This document shows positions 19,215 to 28,470 of a stretch of 64,000 nt of DNA, one piece after another (positions within the stretch are counted from its first letter, which is position 1; each line of letters starts with the position of its first letter). The notes beneath the pieces were generated by a model. The model was not told the origin of the DNA, did no database searches, and saw only the letters and a list, made by a program, of their open reading frames with translations. The position numbers and the translations under genes are program-made. This DNA comes from Streptomyces sp. NBC_01689 (lineage in GTDB: Bacteria > Actinomycetota > Actinomycetes > Streptomycetales > Streptomycetaceae). Location of the stretch: positions 7,564,001 through 7,628,000 of the forward strand of contig NZ_CP109592.1 of the NCBI RefSeq assembly GCF_036250675.1, read 5' to 3'.

Positions 19215-20035
19215 GCGCGCCCCCTCGCGGCGAGGAACTCCACGGTGTTCTGGAAGGCGCGGCGGCCCTCGGGCGTCGCCTCCCACAGCGGGTCGCCCGG
19301 TTCGGTGGGCGCCGACCGCCAGGCGAGCACTTCGAGGGCGGTACTGGTGTAGGCGGGGCGCGGGTCGAGGGGGTGCGGCACGTTCGCGATCAGCACGGTG
19401 ACGTCCTGCTCGGCGCGGAACGTCACACTGCCGCCGGGCCCCGCCGAACCCGTGAAGTCCACAGCGCCGTCGTCGCGCACCGCCACGCCCTGGAAGAAGG
19501 AGAGCGAGGGAGGGAGGTCGCGTGGGCCGAGGCCGTTCTTGGCGGCGGCCAGCTTGAACAGCTCACGTCCCGCGGGGGAGGCGGAGTGCGCGGCCCCGTC
19601 GCCGTAGCGCCGCGTGTTGCGTACGAGGGTGGAGGTGCCGCACAGGGCGTCGTGCCGCCCGGAGGTGTCGGCGGTGAGCGAGGCGAGCACCCGCCCCTGG
19701 TCGGAGAGGAGCAACTGGCCCTCGCCCAGGTACGCGTTCCACTGGACCTTGACCGTGTCCGCCACGTTCAGGCGCTCCCAGGGACGGTCGGCGGCGTACA
19801 GCAGGAGGTGCGCGCACGCATCGCCGCGCAGGTCGGTCAGCCGGAGCTCGGTGCCCCGGGCCAGCACCCGGTGCGTGTAGCCGCCGCCGGCCACCGTCTC
19901 CGCCCACACCAGCCGGCCGGCCTCGCACGGCGGCGAGGGCCAGGTGCGCGCCGGGACCACGGGCATGGCCTCCGTGCGGGTGCCCTCCTGGGCGCGGGCG
20001 TGGTCGCGTGCTCCGTACGTGGTCGCTGTCGCCAT
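19211..20035 (-). CDS. Carboxyguanidine deiminase subunit (DUF1989, urea carboxylase-associated)
   Basis: 274 residues of the second DUF1989 type, first gene of the guanidine operon. The conserved core is LRLTDLRGDACAHLLLYAADRPWERLNVADTVK, followed by SGRHDALCGTST and a central GLGPRDLPPSLSFF. Its cysteine pattern differs from the partner encoded next, in line with a two-subunit enzyme. ATG 20035 has GGAGGA at a good distance (minus strand). A 22-bp palindrome starts 24 bp upstream of the ATG; a near copy stands at the same distance from the APC permease start. A divergent TetR gene is probably the controller. Confidence 0.85.
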   Translation of the reverse strand: MATATTYGARDHARAQEGTRTEAMPVVPARTWPSPPCEAGRLVWAETVAGGGYTHRVLARGTELRLTDLRGDACAHLLLYAADRPWERLNVADTVKVQWNAYLGEGQLLLSDQGRVLASLTADTSGRHDALCGTSTLVRNTRRYGDGAAHSASPAGRELFKLAAAKNGLGPRDLPPSLSFFQGVAVRDDGAVDFTGSAGPGGSVTFRAEQDVTVLIANVPHPLDPRPAYTSTALEVLAWRSAPTEPGDPLWEATPEGRRAFQNTVEFLAARGRA

Positions 20036-20058
20036 CGCGGTCCTCCGGCTCCGGGGTG

Positions 20059-20080
20059 ATTTCTGTCGCCCGACAGAAAT
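20059..20080. promoter_or_regulatory. 22-bp palindromic operator before the guanidine operon
   Basis: Perfect 10-bp arms ATTTCTGTCG and CGACAGAAAT separated by CC, followed on the plus strand by TAGG. On the transcribed minus strand it begins with TAATTT, a possible -10, so a bound repressor would block the promoter. A degenerate copy at 28471-28492 precedes the permease gene. Confidence 0.75.
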
Positions 20081-20315
20081 TAGGAGCGCCGGAGTTCGGT
20101 GCCGTGTCCCGCGCGTTGCCGCCCGGTTACCGATCCCTCACCCGAGCACTCGCCGGCCGAGCGACGGGCGAGCGGCGCGGTCCCGGCCGGTGGTGAGGCG
20201 GACGGGAGCGGCGCGGACCCGGCCGGTCGTGCGGCGCGGTCGGCCTCTGGCGGGGCGGGATCGGGCACCGGCGGGGTGAGATCGGGCACCGGCGCCGTGT
20301 GCGAGGATCGAACGC

Positions 20316-20951
20316 ATGGGAGGCGCCGGTGGACGACGGGTCGGCCGGCCGCGTGCGACGCAGCGGCCGGAGAGCGGTCTGTCGCCGCGTGACGAACTGC
20401 TCCTCGCGGCCGCGGAGTTGTTCACGACGCGCGGGTACGCGGCGACGACCACCCGGGCCGTCGCGGAGCGGGCGGGCATGCGCCAGGCGTCGATGTACCA
20501 CTACGTCTCCGGCAAGGAGGAACTGCTCGCCGCCCTCCTGGAGTCCACGGTCACGCCCTCGCTGGCCCTCGCCCGGAAGCTCCTCGCCGACTGCGCGGAC
20601 GACGCGGCCGCGCCGGAGGGCCGGCTGTGGGAGCTGTGCCGCTCCGACGTGGAACTGCTCTGTGGTGGCCCGCACAACCTCGGCGGCCTGTACCTGCTGC
20701 CTGAGGTGCGTGCCGAGCGCTTCGCCGGATTCCATGCCGTGCGGGCCGAACTTAAGGACACCTACCGTCAGTTGCTCGCCGCGACGGTCGTGGGCGGCGC
20801 ACTGGCGAAGAGTGAGCTCGATCTGCGGACGGATCTGTTGTTCGGGCTCATCGAAGGGGTGATTCTCGTCCGCCGCTCCGACCCGGACCGGGCCGTGTCC
20901 GCGTTCGCCGAAGCCACCGCCGACGCGGCACTGCGGATCGCCGGAATCTGA
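20316..20951 (+). CDS. TetR-family transcriptional regulator
   Basis: 211 residues. The N-terminal HTH (about 25-70) reads DELLLAAAELFTTRGYAATTTRAVAERAGMRQASMYHYVSGKEELLAALL, a standard TetR DNA-binding domain; the rest is an all-helical ligand domain. ATG 20316 has GAGG 9 nt upstream. It is divergent from the guanidine operon, and the perfect palindrome at 20059-20080 is a typical TetR operator, so it most likely represses that operon and the distant APC permease. Ligand inferred to be guanidine or a pathway intermediate. Two direct repeats of ATCGGGCACCGGCG (20260, 20281) lie in its own upstream region. Confidence 0.9.
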   Translation: MGGAGGRRVGRPRATQRPESGLSPRDELLLAAAELFTTRGYAATTTRAVAERAGMRQASMYHYVSGKEELLAALLESTVTPSLALARKLLADCADDAAAPEGRLWELCRSDVELLCGGPHNLGGLYLLPEVRAERFAGFHAVRAELKDTYRQLLAATVVGGALAKSELDLRTDLLFGLIEGVILVRRSDPDRAVSAFAEATADAALRIAGI

Positions 20952-21246
20952 CCTGACGCCCGGTGGGGCGGGGGTTTCCGGTCGTCCGTGCGCTGTTACG
21001 CAGGGTGTGCGAGTGAAGCCGGAGCGTGCAAAAGAGCCGAGGGTACTCCTGTCGCGCGGGCGATTTCAGGTGCTTGCCGAATATGACACGGCGATGATCC
21101 GGTCGGACTAAGCTCGCCCGCAGCGCACCGAGTTGAGATGTAATCGTGCGCTTGTTCCCAAAAGTTCCGAAGACTCGGTTTGACCACGCAGTTTTCCCCC
21201 ACGAACTTCCCCCCGACCCCCAGCCGATCTGTCTCAGAGGGCATAC
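20952..21246. other. Promoter region of the cvn9 operon
   Basis: A 295-nt gap, less GC-rich than its surroundings from about 21060 on. TAAGCT (21110-21115) is a possible -10. The stretch 21150-21220 has several T- and C-runs. AGAGG lies 6 nt before ATG 21247. No gene is seen. Confidence 0.5.
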
Positions 21247-22836
21247 ATGGTGAGTGTTCAATCGCCTCCCGGTGGCCGTGAACTTCCCTACGCGCGCGTC
21301 CTGTTGCTGCCGGCCATACTGATGGCCGCGATGACCGGGACCGCCGTCGCACTGGTGACGAGCGCGGCCAGGCCCGCCGTCGGCTGGTGCGGCGCCGTCG
21401 CGACGCTGCTCGTCCTCGCGGTCGGGGCGGAAGCCGTGCGCCGTGGCCGCGACACCCGTGACCTGCGCGCCGAACTCGCCCGTAGCACCGCGTACTTCGA
21501 GCAGCGCATCGCCTCCCATGACGAGCAGTTCGTGCGACTGCGCGCCGAGGTCCTGCCGGTCGCGCTCCGCCGGATGCGGGGCGGCGTCAACCCCGAGGAC
21601 GTGGCCCGCGACTTCGGCCCCGGCAAGGGCGACACGTACGAACTCACCCCGGCGCAGCGGGACCTGCTCGGCGCGGTGCTCAAGGTCGTGGACGACGAGG
21701 ACCTGCTGCGCGACTCCTCCCAGCGCTCCTTCGTCAACATCGCCCGCCGCGTCCAGGCGATCGTCCACCAGCAGAACAAGGAACTCCGCGAGATGGAGGA
21801 GGACCACGGGCGCAACCCCGAGGTCTTCGACGACCTGCTGCGCATCGACCACGGCACCGCGCTGATCGGCCGCCTCGCCGACTCCATCGCCGTGCTCGGC
21901 GGCGGCCGTCCGGGACGCAACTGGCCCGAGCCCGTACCGCTGTTCAGCGTGATGCGCGGCGCCATGTCCCGGATCCTGGAGTACCGCCGCATCGAGCTGC
22001 ACTCCATCGCCGACGTCGCCGTCAACGGCATCCACGTCGAACCGGTCATCCACGCCGTCGCCGAACTCCTCGACAACGCGACGCGCTACTCGCCGCCGAC
22101 CACCAAGGTGCACCTCACCGCCCTCGTCGTGCAGACCGGCGTCGCCATCGAGATCGAGGACTCCGGCGTCAGCTTCAGCGACGAGGCCCGCGGGAAGATC
22201 GAGGAACTGCTGCGGCAGGCCGCGGCCGGTGTCGACCTCAACATCCTCGGCGAGGCCCCGCGGCTCGGCATGGCCGTCGTCGGGCGGCTCTCGAAGATGT
22301 ACGACATGAAGATCTCGCTCCGCCAGTCCGCGTACGGCGGGGTACGCGCCGTCATCGTCGTGCCGAGCAACATGCTCACCAAGGACCCCGCCCCCGGCCT
22401 CGCGCACGGCATCGGCGTGAACGCGGTCCCGACGATGGACACCGACGGCGTCGAGGGGCCCAAGCGCAAACCGAAGAAGCGCCGGCCGACCACCGGACCC
22501 CGTATCCCGTCGCCGCACGACGGCTCCCAGGACGACGACGCCCCGGTGGTCACCGAGTGGACGGCGGGCGGCCTGCCGCAGCGGCGCAGCAGGGTCAAGG
22601 TCCCGCTCAGCCAGCGGATCGCCGAGGCGCGGGCCGCCGAACTGGCCGCCGAGGCCGCGGCCGCCGCGGCGCCCTGGGCCGCCGCGCCCGCCCCGAAGGA
22701 GGAGGAGGAGCCCCCGCCGGGGCTGTGGGTCGAGGCGTTCATGGAAGGCCTCAAGGGCGATCCCGACCCGACCGCATTCACCCAGAGCCATCAGCCGGCC
22801 CCCGCTGATGTCGACGACGAGGGGGACCTCAAGTGA
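21247..22836 (+). CDS. cvnA9: Conservon sensor-like ATPase CvnA
   Basis: 529 residues. Two N-terminal transmembrane helices (about 17-37 and 42-62), a linker helix, a GHKL ATPase domain (about 230-375; N-box LLDNATRYSPP, then IEDSGVSFSD and LGMAVVGRLSKMYD) and a long Ala/Pro-rich cytosolic tail. It resembles a histidine kinase without a normal phospho-acceptor histidine box. In S. coelicolor the orthologous operon (rarA-E / cvn9) controls aerial growth, working like a eukaryote-type G-protein system. The operon is coupled: its TGA overlaps the GTG of the next gene. Confidence 0.92.
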   Translation: MVSVQSPPGGRELPYARVLLLPAILMAAMTGTAVALVTSAARPAVGWCGAVATLLVLAVGAEAVRRGRDTRDLRAELARSTAYFEQRIASHDEQFVRLRAEVLPVALRRMRGGVNPEDVARDFGPGKGDTYELTPAQRDLLGAVLKVVDDEDLLRDSSQRSFVNIARRVQAIVHQQNKELREMEEDHGRNPEVFDDLLRIDHGTALIGRLADSIAVLGGGRPGRNWPEPVPLFSVMRGAMSRILEYRRIELHSIADVAVNGIHVEPVIHAVAELLDNATRYSPPTTKVHLTALVVQTGVAIEIEDSGVSFSDEARGKIEELLRQAAAGVDLNILGEAPRLGMAVVGRLSKMYDMKISLRQSAYGGVRAVIVVPSNMLTKDPAPGLAHGIGVNAVPTMDTDGVEGPKRKPKKRRPTTGPRIPSPHDGSQDDDAPVVTEWTAGGLPQRRSRVKVPLSQRIAEARAAELAAEAAAAAAPWAAAPAPKEEEEPPPGLWVEAFMEGLKGDPDPTAFTQSHQPAPADVDDEGDLK

Positions 22837-23240
22837 TCCAGCAGCGAGGCAACTTCGACTGGATGCTCAAGGATCTGGCCGACGGCGTTCCGGGCATCCA
22901 GCAGATCGTGGTGCTCTCCGCCGACGGGCTGCGCATCGCCCGCTACGGCGGCGACCCCGACGCCGCCGACCGCGTCGCCGCCGCCTGCGCCGGACTCCAG
23001 AGCCTGGCCGGAGCCGTCGCCGGCGAGATCCCCCGCAGCGACGGCACCATGCGGATGGTCATCATCGAGATCAACGGCGGCTACTTCTACCTCATGTCCG
23101 CCGGGGCCAACGCCTATCTCGCGGTCCTCGCCAACCAGACCGCGGAGCCCGGTCTGATGAGCAACCGCATGCGTGATCTCGTCGCCCGGATCGGCGCGCA
23201 CCTCACCAGCCCGCCGCGCCGCAACGGGCAGACCGTATGA
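22833..23240 (+). CDS. cvnB9: Conservon roadblock/LC7 protein CvnB
   Basis: 135 residues forming one roadblock/LC7 domain (FDWMLKDLADGVPGIQQIVVLSADGLRIA at the start, GGYFYLMSAGANAYLAVLAN later). These proteins resemble MglB and act as GTPase regulators or scaffolds for the CvnD GTPase. GTG 22833 overlaps the cvnA9 stop (GTGA), and its own stop overlaps the next ATG, so stoichiometric synthesis is likely. Confidence 0.93.
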   Translation: MIQQRGNFDWMLKDLADGVPGIQQIVVLSADGLRIARYGGDPDAADRVAAACAGLQSLAGAVAGEIPRSDGTMRMVIIEINGGYFYLMSAGANAYLAVLANQTAEPGLMSNRMRDLVARIGAHLTSPPRRNGQTV

Positions 23241-23692
23241 CTCCTCCGCAACGCCGCCGGCGCCACCCCACGCAAGAGCCCCGTGAGGTCCCCCAGGGCA
23301 GCCCTCCGCACGAAGCGCCCGCCGCGGAGGGAAGCCCTCCGGAGGGCCAGGAGCAGGACCCCAAGATCCCCGGGCGCCTGTACGTGCTCACCGGCGGGGG
23401 CGAGGGCGGCGACCGGGCCGACCTCGACCTCGTCACCCTGATCGTCGCGCGTGCCGACCCTCCGGCACCCACCACGCAGCCCGAGCAGTCGGTGCTGCTG
23501 AGGCTCTGCAAGGCCCCCCTGTCCGTGGCCGAGCTCTCGGCCTATCTCAATCTGCCGTTCAGCGTGGTGACCGTCCTGCTCACCGAGCTGCTGACGGCCG
23601 AACTGGTACAGGCGCGCGCCCCGATCGTCCGCTCGGCGCTGCCCGACCGTTCCCTCCTCGAAGCGGTGATGCATGGACTTCAAAAGCTCTGA
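23237..23692 (+). CDS. cvnC9: Conservon DUF742 protein CvnC
   Basis: 151 residues of the DUF742 family with a disordered Pro/Gln-rich first 50, then RLYVLTGGGEGGDRADLDLVTLIVARA and a winged-helix-like C-terminus ending in VMHGLQKL. It is the third standard conservon component, thought to bind CvnB/CvnD; biochemical role unproven. ATG 23237 overlaps cvnB9 by 4 nt and its end overlaps cvnD9 by 20 nt. Confidence 0.92.
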   Translation: MTPPQRRRRHPTQEPREVPQGSPPHEAPAAEGSPPEGQEQDPKIPGRLYVLTGGGEGGDRADLDLVTLIVARADPPAPTTQPEQSVLLRLCKAPLSVAELSAYLNLPFSVVTVLLTELLTAELVQARAPIVRSALPDRSLLEAVMHGLQKL

Positions 23693-24311
23693 CACGATCA
23701 CCGGCCCGCGCGCCGAGGACCACCTCCCGCACACGGCGACCGCCGCGGTGAAGATCGTGATCGTGGGCGGGTTCGGGGTCGGCAAGACGACCATGGTGGG
23801 TGCCGTCAGCGAGATCAAGCCGCTGACCACCGAGGAGACCATGACGCAGGCCGGCATCGGCATCGACGACAACTACGGCTCCGAGACCAAGACGGCCACC
23901 ACCGTGGCCATGGACTTCGGCCGCATCAGCATCACCGAACAACTGGTGCTGTACCTCTTCGGCACCCCGGGCCAGGAGCGCTTCTGGTTCCTGTGGAACG
24001 GCCTCTTCGAGGGCGCGCTCGGCGCGGTCGTACTGATCGACACCCGCCGCCTCGAAGTCAGCTTCGACGTGATCGGCCGCCTGGAGGAACGCGGTGTGCC
24101 CTTCGTCGTCGCCATGAACGACTTCCCCGACGCGCCCACCTATCCGATGGAGGACCTGCGCGCCGCGCTCGACCTCTCGGAGGAGATCCCGATCGTGAAG
24201 TGCGACGCACGCCGCCGGGCCTCCAGCCGCGACGTCCTGATGACGCTGATGCGTTTCCTGCACTCGCTGACGATGTCCTCCGCTTCCTCCGCGTCGTCCT
24301 CGCGGACCTGA
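23673..24311 (+). CDS. cvnD9: Conservon small GTPase CvnD
   Basis: 212-residue Ras/MglA-like GTPase. G1 is GGFGVGKTT (about 31-39), the switch segment TTEETMTQAGIG follows, G3 is GTPGQERF, and the base-recognition region is VVAMNDF rather than the canonical NKxD. GTP/GDP cycling is presumably modulated by CvnB and signals from CvnA. ATG 23673 lies inside cvnC9, an unusually long 20-nt overlap. Confidence 0.93.
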   Translation: MDFKSSDTITGPRAEDHLPHTATAAVKIVIVGGFGVGKTTMVGAVSEIKPLTTEETMTQAGIGIDDNYGSETKTATTVAMDFGRISITEQLVLYLFGTPGQERFWFLWNGLFEGALGAVVLIDTRRLEVSFDVIGRLEERGVPFVVAMNDFPDAPTYPMEDLRAALDLSEEIPIVKCDARRRASSRDVLMTLMRFLHSLTMSSASSASSSRT

Positions 24312-24393
24312 CGCCCTCCGCGTCTCCCCGTCCTTCCCGCACGCCCCATCCCCTCCAAGACACCGGACCCAATCCAGTTTCGGAGCGATCATC

Positions 24394-25881
24394 GTGACGC
24401 CTGAACCCCACTCACCGGCCGGTACGGACGACCTCACACTCGACCCGCCGCCGGGCTGCCCCGCCCACGGCCGAGGACCCGGCGGACTCCACCGGCTCCA
24501 CGGCCCCGAGGCGGACGACCTGGGAGCCCTGTACGAGGAACTCCGCGACGAGCACGGTGCGGTGGCCCCCGTACTGCTCCACAACGACGTGCCGATCTGG
24601 GTGGTGCTCGGCCACGCCGAGAACCTGCACATGGTGAGCACCCCCACCCACTTCTCCCGGGACAGCCGGCTGTGGAGCGCCGTCAAGGACGGAACCGCAG
24701 GCCCCGACCACCCGCTCGCGCCGCACATCGCCTGGCAGCCCATCTGCTCCCACGCCGAGGGCGACGAGCACCTGCGGCTGCGCGGCGCGGTCATGGGCGC
24801 CATGTCGACCATCAACCACCGCACCATCCGGCGGCACATCAAACGGGCGGCGCAGATCCTGGTCAACCGCTTCTGCGAGAAGGGCCGGGCCGACCTGGTC
24901 GGCCAGTACGCCGAGCACCTCCCGATGGCCGTGCTCTGCCAGATCCTCGGCATGCCCGACGAGTACGACGACCGCCTGGTGCAGGCCACCCGCGACCTGC
25001 TCAAGGGCACCGAGACCGCGGTCGCCAGCAACGAGTACGTCATGAACATCCTGATCCGGCACACCGCCCGCCGCCGCAACCAGCCCGGGGACGACTTCAC
25101 CGGCCATCTCATCGACCACCCCGCCGGGCTCACCGACGACGAGGTCGCCCAGCACCTGCGCCTGGTACTGCTGGCCGCGTACGAGGCCACGGCCAACCTG
25201 CTCGCCAACGTGATCCGCGTGGTGCTCATCGACCCGCGCTTCCGCGCCCGTCTGAACGGCGGGCAGATGACCGTCCCCGAGGCGGTCGAGCAGTCGCTCT
25301 GGAACGAGCCTCCGTTCAGCGCCGTCCTCGGCTACTTCGCCAAACAGGACACCGAGCTGGGCGGCCGGACCATCCGGCGCGGCGACGGCCTGATCCTCGG
25401 CATCGCGCCGGGCAACATCGACCCTCGGGTCCGTCCCGACCTCAAGGCCGACATGATGGGCAACCGCTCCCACCTCGCCTTCGGCGGCGGACCCCACGAG
25501 TGCCCCGGACAGGACATCGGACGCGCCATCGCCGACGTCGGCGTCGAGGAGCTGCTGATGCTGCTGCCCGATGTCGAACTCCACTGTGACGAGGATGAGT
25601 TGCGCTGGCGTTCGTCGATGTCCTCGCGCCACCTGGTGGAGCTTCCCGTCTACTTCGAGCCGCGCCCGCCGGAAGACGTGAAAGACGTGACGGCCGCCTC
25701 GCCGGTCCCGCCGCCGCCCTGGCAGGCCGGCACGGACCAGCCGGCCGCGTCCGCACAGCGGCCCCACCCGTTCCCGCCGACGACGGCACCCACACCGCCG
25801 CCGGCGGCACCGGCGGCACCCGTGCCCGCCCGCCCGGCCGGGGCCTGGCAGCGCTTCCTGGCCTGGTGGCGCGGCTACTGA
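24394..25881 (+). CDS. cvnE9: Conservon cytochrome P450, CYP157-like, lacking EXXR
   Basis: 495 residues; haem ligand Cys370 in HLAFGGGPHECPGQDIG. The normally invariant EXXR of helix K is absent: the segment is E299-Q-S-L-W-N-EPP, so Gln300 and Trp303 occupy the Glu and Arg places. In the I-helix, LLAAYEATAN has Ala265 where the oxygen-activating Thr is usual. Both fit the CYP157 family of Streptomyces conservons. A Pro/Ala-rich C-terminal tail (about 425-495) ends in WQRFLAWWRGY. GTG 24394 lies 82 nt after cvnD9. Catalytic activity is uncertain; a regulatory or redox-sensing role is possible. Confidence 0.92.
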   Translation: MTPEPHSPAGTDDLTLDPPPGCPAHGRGPGGLHRLHGPEADDLGALYEELRDEHGAVAPVLLHNDVPIWVVLGHAENLHMVSTPTHFSRDSRLWSAVKDGTAGPDHPLAPHIAWQPICSHAEGDEHLRLRGAVMGAMSTINHRTIRRHIKRAAQILVNRFCEKGRADLVGQYAEHLPMAVLCQILGMPDEYDDRLVQATRDLLKGTETAVASNEYVMNILIRHTARRRNQPGDDFTGHLIDHPAGLTDDEVAQHLRLVLLAAYEATANLLANVIRVVLIDPRFRARLNGGQMTVPEAVEQSLWNEPPFSAVLGYFAKQDTELGGRTIRRGDGLILGIAPGNIDPRVRPDLKADMMGNRSHLAFGGGPHECPGQDIGRAIADVGVEELLMLLPDVELHCDEDELRWRSSMSSRHLVELPVYFEPRPPEDVKDVTAASPVPPPPWQAGTDQPAASAQRPHPFPPTTAPTPPPAAPAAPVPARPAGAWQRFLAWWRGY

Positions 25882-25902
25882 GGACGCGGCCCGGGCTCCC
25901 GG

Positions 25903-26844
25903 CTACCGCGCCCAGTCCTCGTGCGCGGACCAGGCCTGCAGCTCCCGCCCGCTCACGAACCGGTGCGTCAGCCCCGTGACCGGATCGGTGAACTCCAGCT
26001 TTCGAGCCAGCAGTTGGAGCGGACGCCGGAAGTCACCGGCCGGCACGGGGCCGGTCACCACCGGATAGAGCGGATCGCCGAGGATCGGGACGCCCAGCGT
26101 GTTCATGTGCACCCGCAGCTGATGCGTCTGCCCGGTCCGTGGAACCAGCCGGTAGCGGCCCAACCCGTCCCGTCGGTCGCGGAGTTCGACCCCGCTCACC
26201 GCGTTCGGCTCACCGGCCACCTCCCGCGCGGCAAGCAACCCGCGCTCCTTCACGATCCGGCTGCGGACCGTGCGCGGCAGCGTGAGCCCTGCGTCGTACG
26301 GGGCCACCGCCTCGTACTCCTTGGCGACGAGCCGGTCGCGGAACAGCGACTGGTAGGCACCGCGTTCCTCGGGACGCACGGTGAACAGCACGAGGCCGGC
26401 GGTGAGTCGGTCGAGGCGGTGCGCCGCGCCGAGCGCCGGGATGCCCAGCTCCCGCCGCAGCCGGGCGAGCACCGTCTCGGCGACGTGGCTGCCGCGCGGT
26501 GTGGTGGCGAGGAAGTGGGGCTTGTCGGCCACCACGATGTGCGCGTCGCGGTACACGACGTCGACGGCGAACGGCACCCGTTCCTCGTCGGGCAGCTCCC
26601 GGTGGAACCACACGAACATCCCCGGTGCGTACGGGGTGGAGGGCTCCACCGGCCGCCCGTCCGCCCGTACGACCAGCCCGTCCGCGACCATCCCGTCGAT
26701 CACCCCGGGCCCCGCCACGAGCCGTTCCGCCAGGTACTCCCGCACGGTGACCCACTCCCCGGGATGCGGCAGTCTTACGCGCACGGGGTCGACGCCGTCG
26801 CGCTGCGGCAGCGGGGAGGGGGGAATCCTGGGCTTGCGTCTCAC
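25903..26844 (-). CDS. RluA-family RNA pseudouridine synthase
   Basis: 313 residues. The catalytic motif HRLDRLTAG carries Asp145, the nucleophile that isomerises uridine; a preceding DKPHFLATTPRG and the closing GQTHQLRVHMNTLGVPILGDPLY are family hallmarks. An N-terminal S4-like region (about 25-75) binds RNA. GTG 26844 is the start. It converges on cvnE9 with only 21 nt between. rRNA or tRNA target cannot be named. Confidence 0.92.
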   Translation of the reverse strand: MRRKPRIPPSPLPQRDGVDPVRVRLPHPGEWVTVREYLAERLVAGPGVIDGMVADGLVVRADGRPVEPSTPYAPGMFVWFHRELPDEERVPFAVDVVYRDAHIVVADKPHFLATTPRGSHVAETVLARLRRELGIPALGAAHRLDRLTAGLVLFTVRPEERGAYQSLFRDRLVAKEYEAVAPYDAGLTLPRTVRSRIVKERGLLAAREVAGEPNAVSGVELRDRRDGLGRYRLVPRTGQTHQLRVHMNTLGVPILGDPLYPVVTGPVPAGDFRRPLQLLARKLEFTDPVTGLTHRFVSGRELQAWSAHEDWAR

Positions 26845-26896
26845 CCGTCAAGCCTACGGGCGGTGGCGCGGCCGCCCGGCGGCGCCACCGCCGGGC

Positions 26897-28447
26897 TCAG
26901 GCGTACGAGGGCGGCGCGGCCTCCGCCGCCTCGGCCGGTGCCGTCCGCGCCCGGTACGCCCGGTAGGCCGCACCCGCCAGCAGGGTCGCCCCCAGGAAGA
27001 GCACGGTGAACCACTGGAAGTACCAGTGCCCGCCCGTCGGGTCGTACACCGCGGCACGCGGCCAGGCGAGGTCGACGCTCATGAGGAGACCGTAGACGAG
27101 GGCGACCGCGTTGACCGGGACGCCCCAGCGGCCCATCGAGAAGAGCGGTGCGCCCGTCTCGTCGGTCCCGTCCGCGGTGAACCCGCCGCGCAGCCGTCGC
27201 ACCAGCATCGGCCCGGTCACCGTCGCGTAGGCCAGGTACAGCATCACGATGCAGGTGGTGCCGATCGCCAGAAAGGCCTCCGGGGAGGCGAAGTTCAGCA
27301 GCAGCAGGGCGGCGGAGAGGACACCGACGGTGAGCGCGGGGACGCTCGGCACACCGGTGCGCGGGTCGACCTTCGCGAGCCGGCCGGAGAAGGGGAGCCG
27401 GCCGTCCCGGGCCATCGAGAAGAGCATGCGGCAGGCGGCCGTCTGGATCGCCAGCGTCGCCACCGCGACGGCCACCACCACATCGGCGAGCAGCACCCGG
27501 CCCACGCCGTCCCCGAGACTGCTGGTCAGTACATAACTCAGGCCGTCCACGCCCAGGTGCCCGTCGGTGAGGCTGGGCGCCGCCAGCAGGCCGCCGAGCA
27601 CGATCAGTCCGCCGAGCAGCCCCGCCGCACCGAGAGCGGTGAGGATCGTACGCGGCGCGGTGCGTCGAGGGTTGTGCGTCTCCTCGCTCATCTCGCCCGC
27701 GCTGTCGAACCCGATCATCACGTAGGCCGCCGTGAACGCGCCCACCGCCAGGGCCCCGAACAGGCCCGATCCGCCCTCACCGGAGTGGAAGGTGATGCCG
27801 GGGGAGCGCTCGGAGTGGGTGAACAGCAGGACGATGATCAGCACGGCGCCGATGATCTCGGCGGTGACGCCTACCCGGTTGACCACCGACATCACCCGGT
27901 TGTCGACCATGTTCACCAGCGTGGTCAGGACGAGCAGGACGACACCGAGGACCGCCGCGTTCGCAGCTCCGTCCGGACTGGTCGGCGCCGGATCGTGGCC
28001 CACCAGCTGGAAGCCGGACCAGATCGCGGGCAGCACCATCTGCAGGGCGAGGGCCGCCGCGGCGACCACGACGATCTGCCCGATCACCATGATCCAGCCG
28101 GCGAACCACCCGAAGGAGGGGTTCGACAGACGCGAGGACCACTGGTAGATCGCGCCCGAGAGCGGATAGCGCGCGGCCAGTTCGGCGAAGCAGGCGGCGA
28201 CCGCCAACTGGCCCAGCAGGACGGCCGGCCAGGTCCAGAAGAAGACCGGGCCGCCGAACGCGTACCCGAAGGCGAAGAACTGGAAGACGGTCGTCAGCAC
28301 CGAGATGAAGGAGAATCCGGCGGCGAACGAGGCGTACCGGCCGAGGCTGCGATGCAGTTCCTGGCGGTACCCGAACGAGGTGAGCGAGCTGTCGTCGGGG
28401 GAGCGGGGCGGGTCGGGGCGGACGTCGGAGGGGGCGGTGGTGGTCAC
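26897..28447 (-). CDS. APC-family permease, candidate guanidine-cluster transporter
   Basis: 516 residues with about 12 membrane helices of the amino acid-polyamine-organocation superfamily: ARYPLSGAIYQWSSRLSNP, GFDSAGEMSEETHNPRRTAPR and FSMARDGRLPFSGRLAKV are typical of the amino-acid-permease subgroup often found beside urea/guanidine carboxylases. GTG 28447. A 22-bp near-palindrome 24 bp upstream matches the guanidine-operon operator in sequence and distance, so the permease is probably in the same TetR regulon although 7 kb away. Import of guanidine or a related cation is inferred. Confidence 0.88.
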   Translation of the reverse strand: MTTTAPSDVRPDPPRSPDDSSLTSFGYRQELHRSLGRYASFAAGFSFISVLTTVFQFFAFGYAFGGPVFFWTWPAVLLGQLAVAACFAELAARYPLSGAIYQWSSRLSNPSFGWFAGWIMVIGQIVVVAAAALALQMVLPAIWSGFQLVGHDPAPTSPDGAANAAVLGVVLLVLTTLVNMVDNRVMSVVNRVGVTAEIIGAVLIIVLLFTHSERSPGITFHSGEGGSGLFGALAVGAFTAAYVMIGFDSAGEMSEETHNPRRTAPRTILTALGAAGLLGGLIVLGGLLAAPSLTDGHLGVDGLSYVLTSSLGDGVGRVLLADVVVAVAVATLAIQTAACRMLFSMARDGRLPFSGRLAKVDPRTGVPSVPALTVGVLSAALLLLNFASPEAFLAIGTTCIVMLYLAYATVTGPMLVRRLRGGFTADGTDETGAPLFSMGRWGVPVNAVALVYGLLMSVDLAWPRAAVYDPTGGHWYFQWFTVLFLGATLLAGAAYRAYRARTAPAEAAEAAPPSYA

Positions 28448-28470
28448 GATGGCACCTGCCTTCGGCGCGG

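Noticed and set aside
20036..20315. Guanidine riboswitch upstream of the guanidine operon
   Set aside because: The operon start is only 24 bp from a perfect palindromic protein operator; no ykkC/guanidine-III-like conserved elements seen.
21247..22836. Ordinary histidine kinase
   Set aside because: No normal HisKA phospho-acceptor box; context of CvnB-C-D and P450 defines a conservon.
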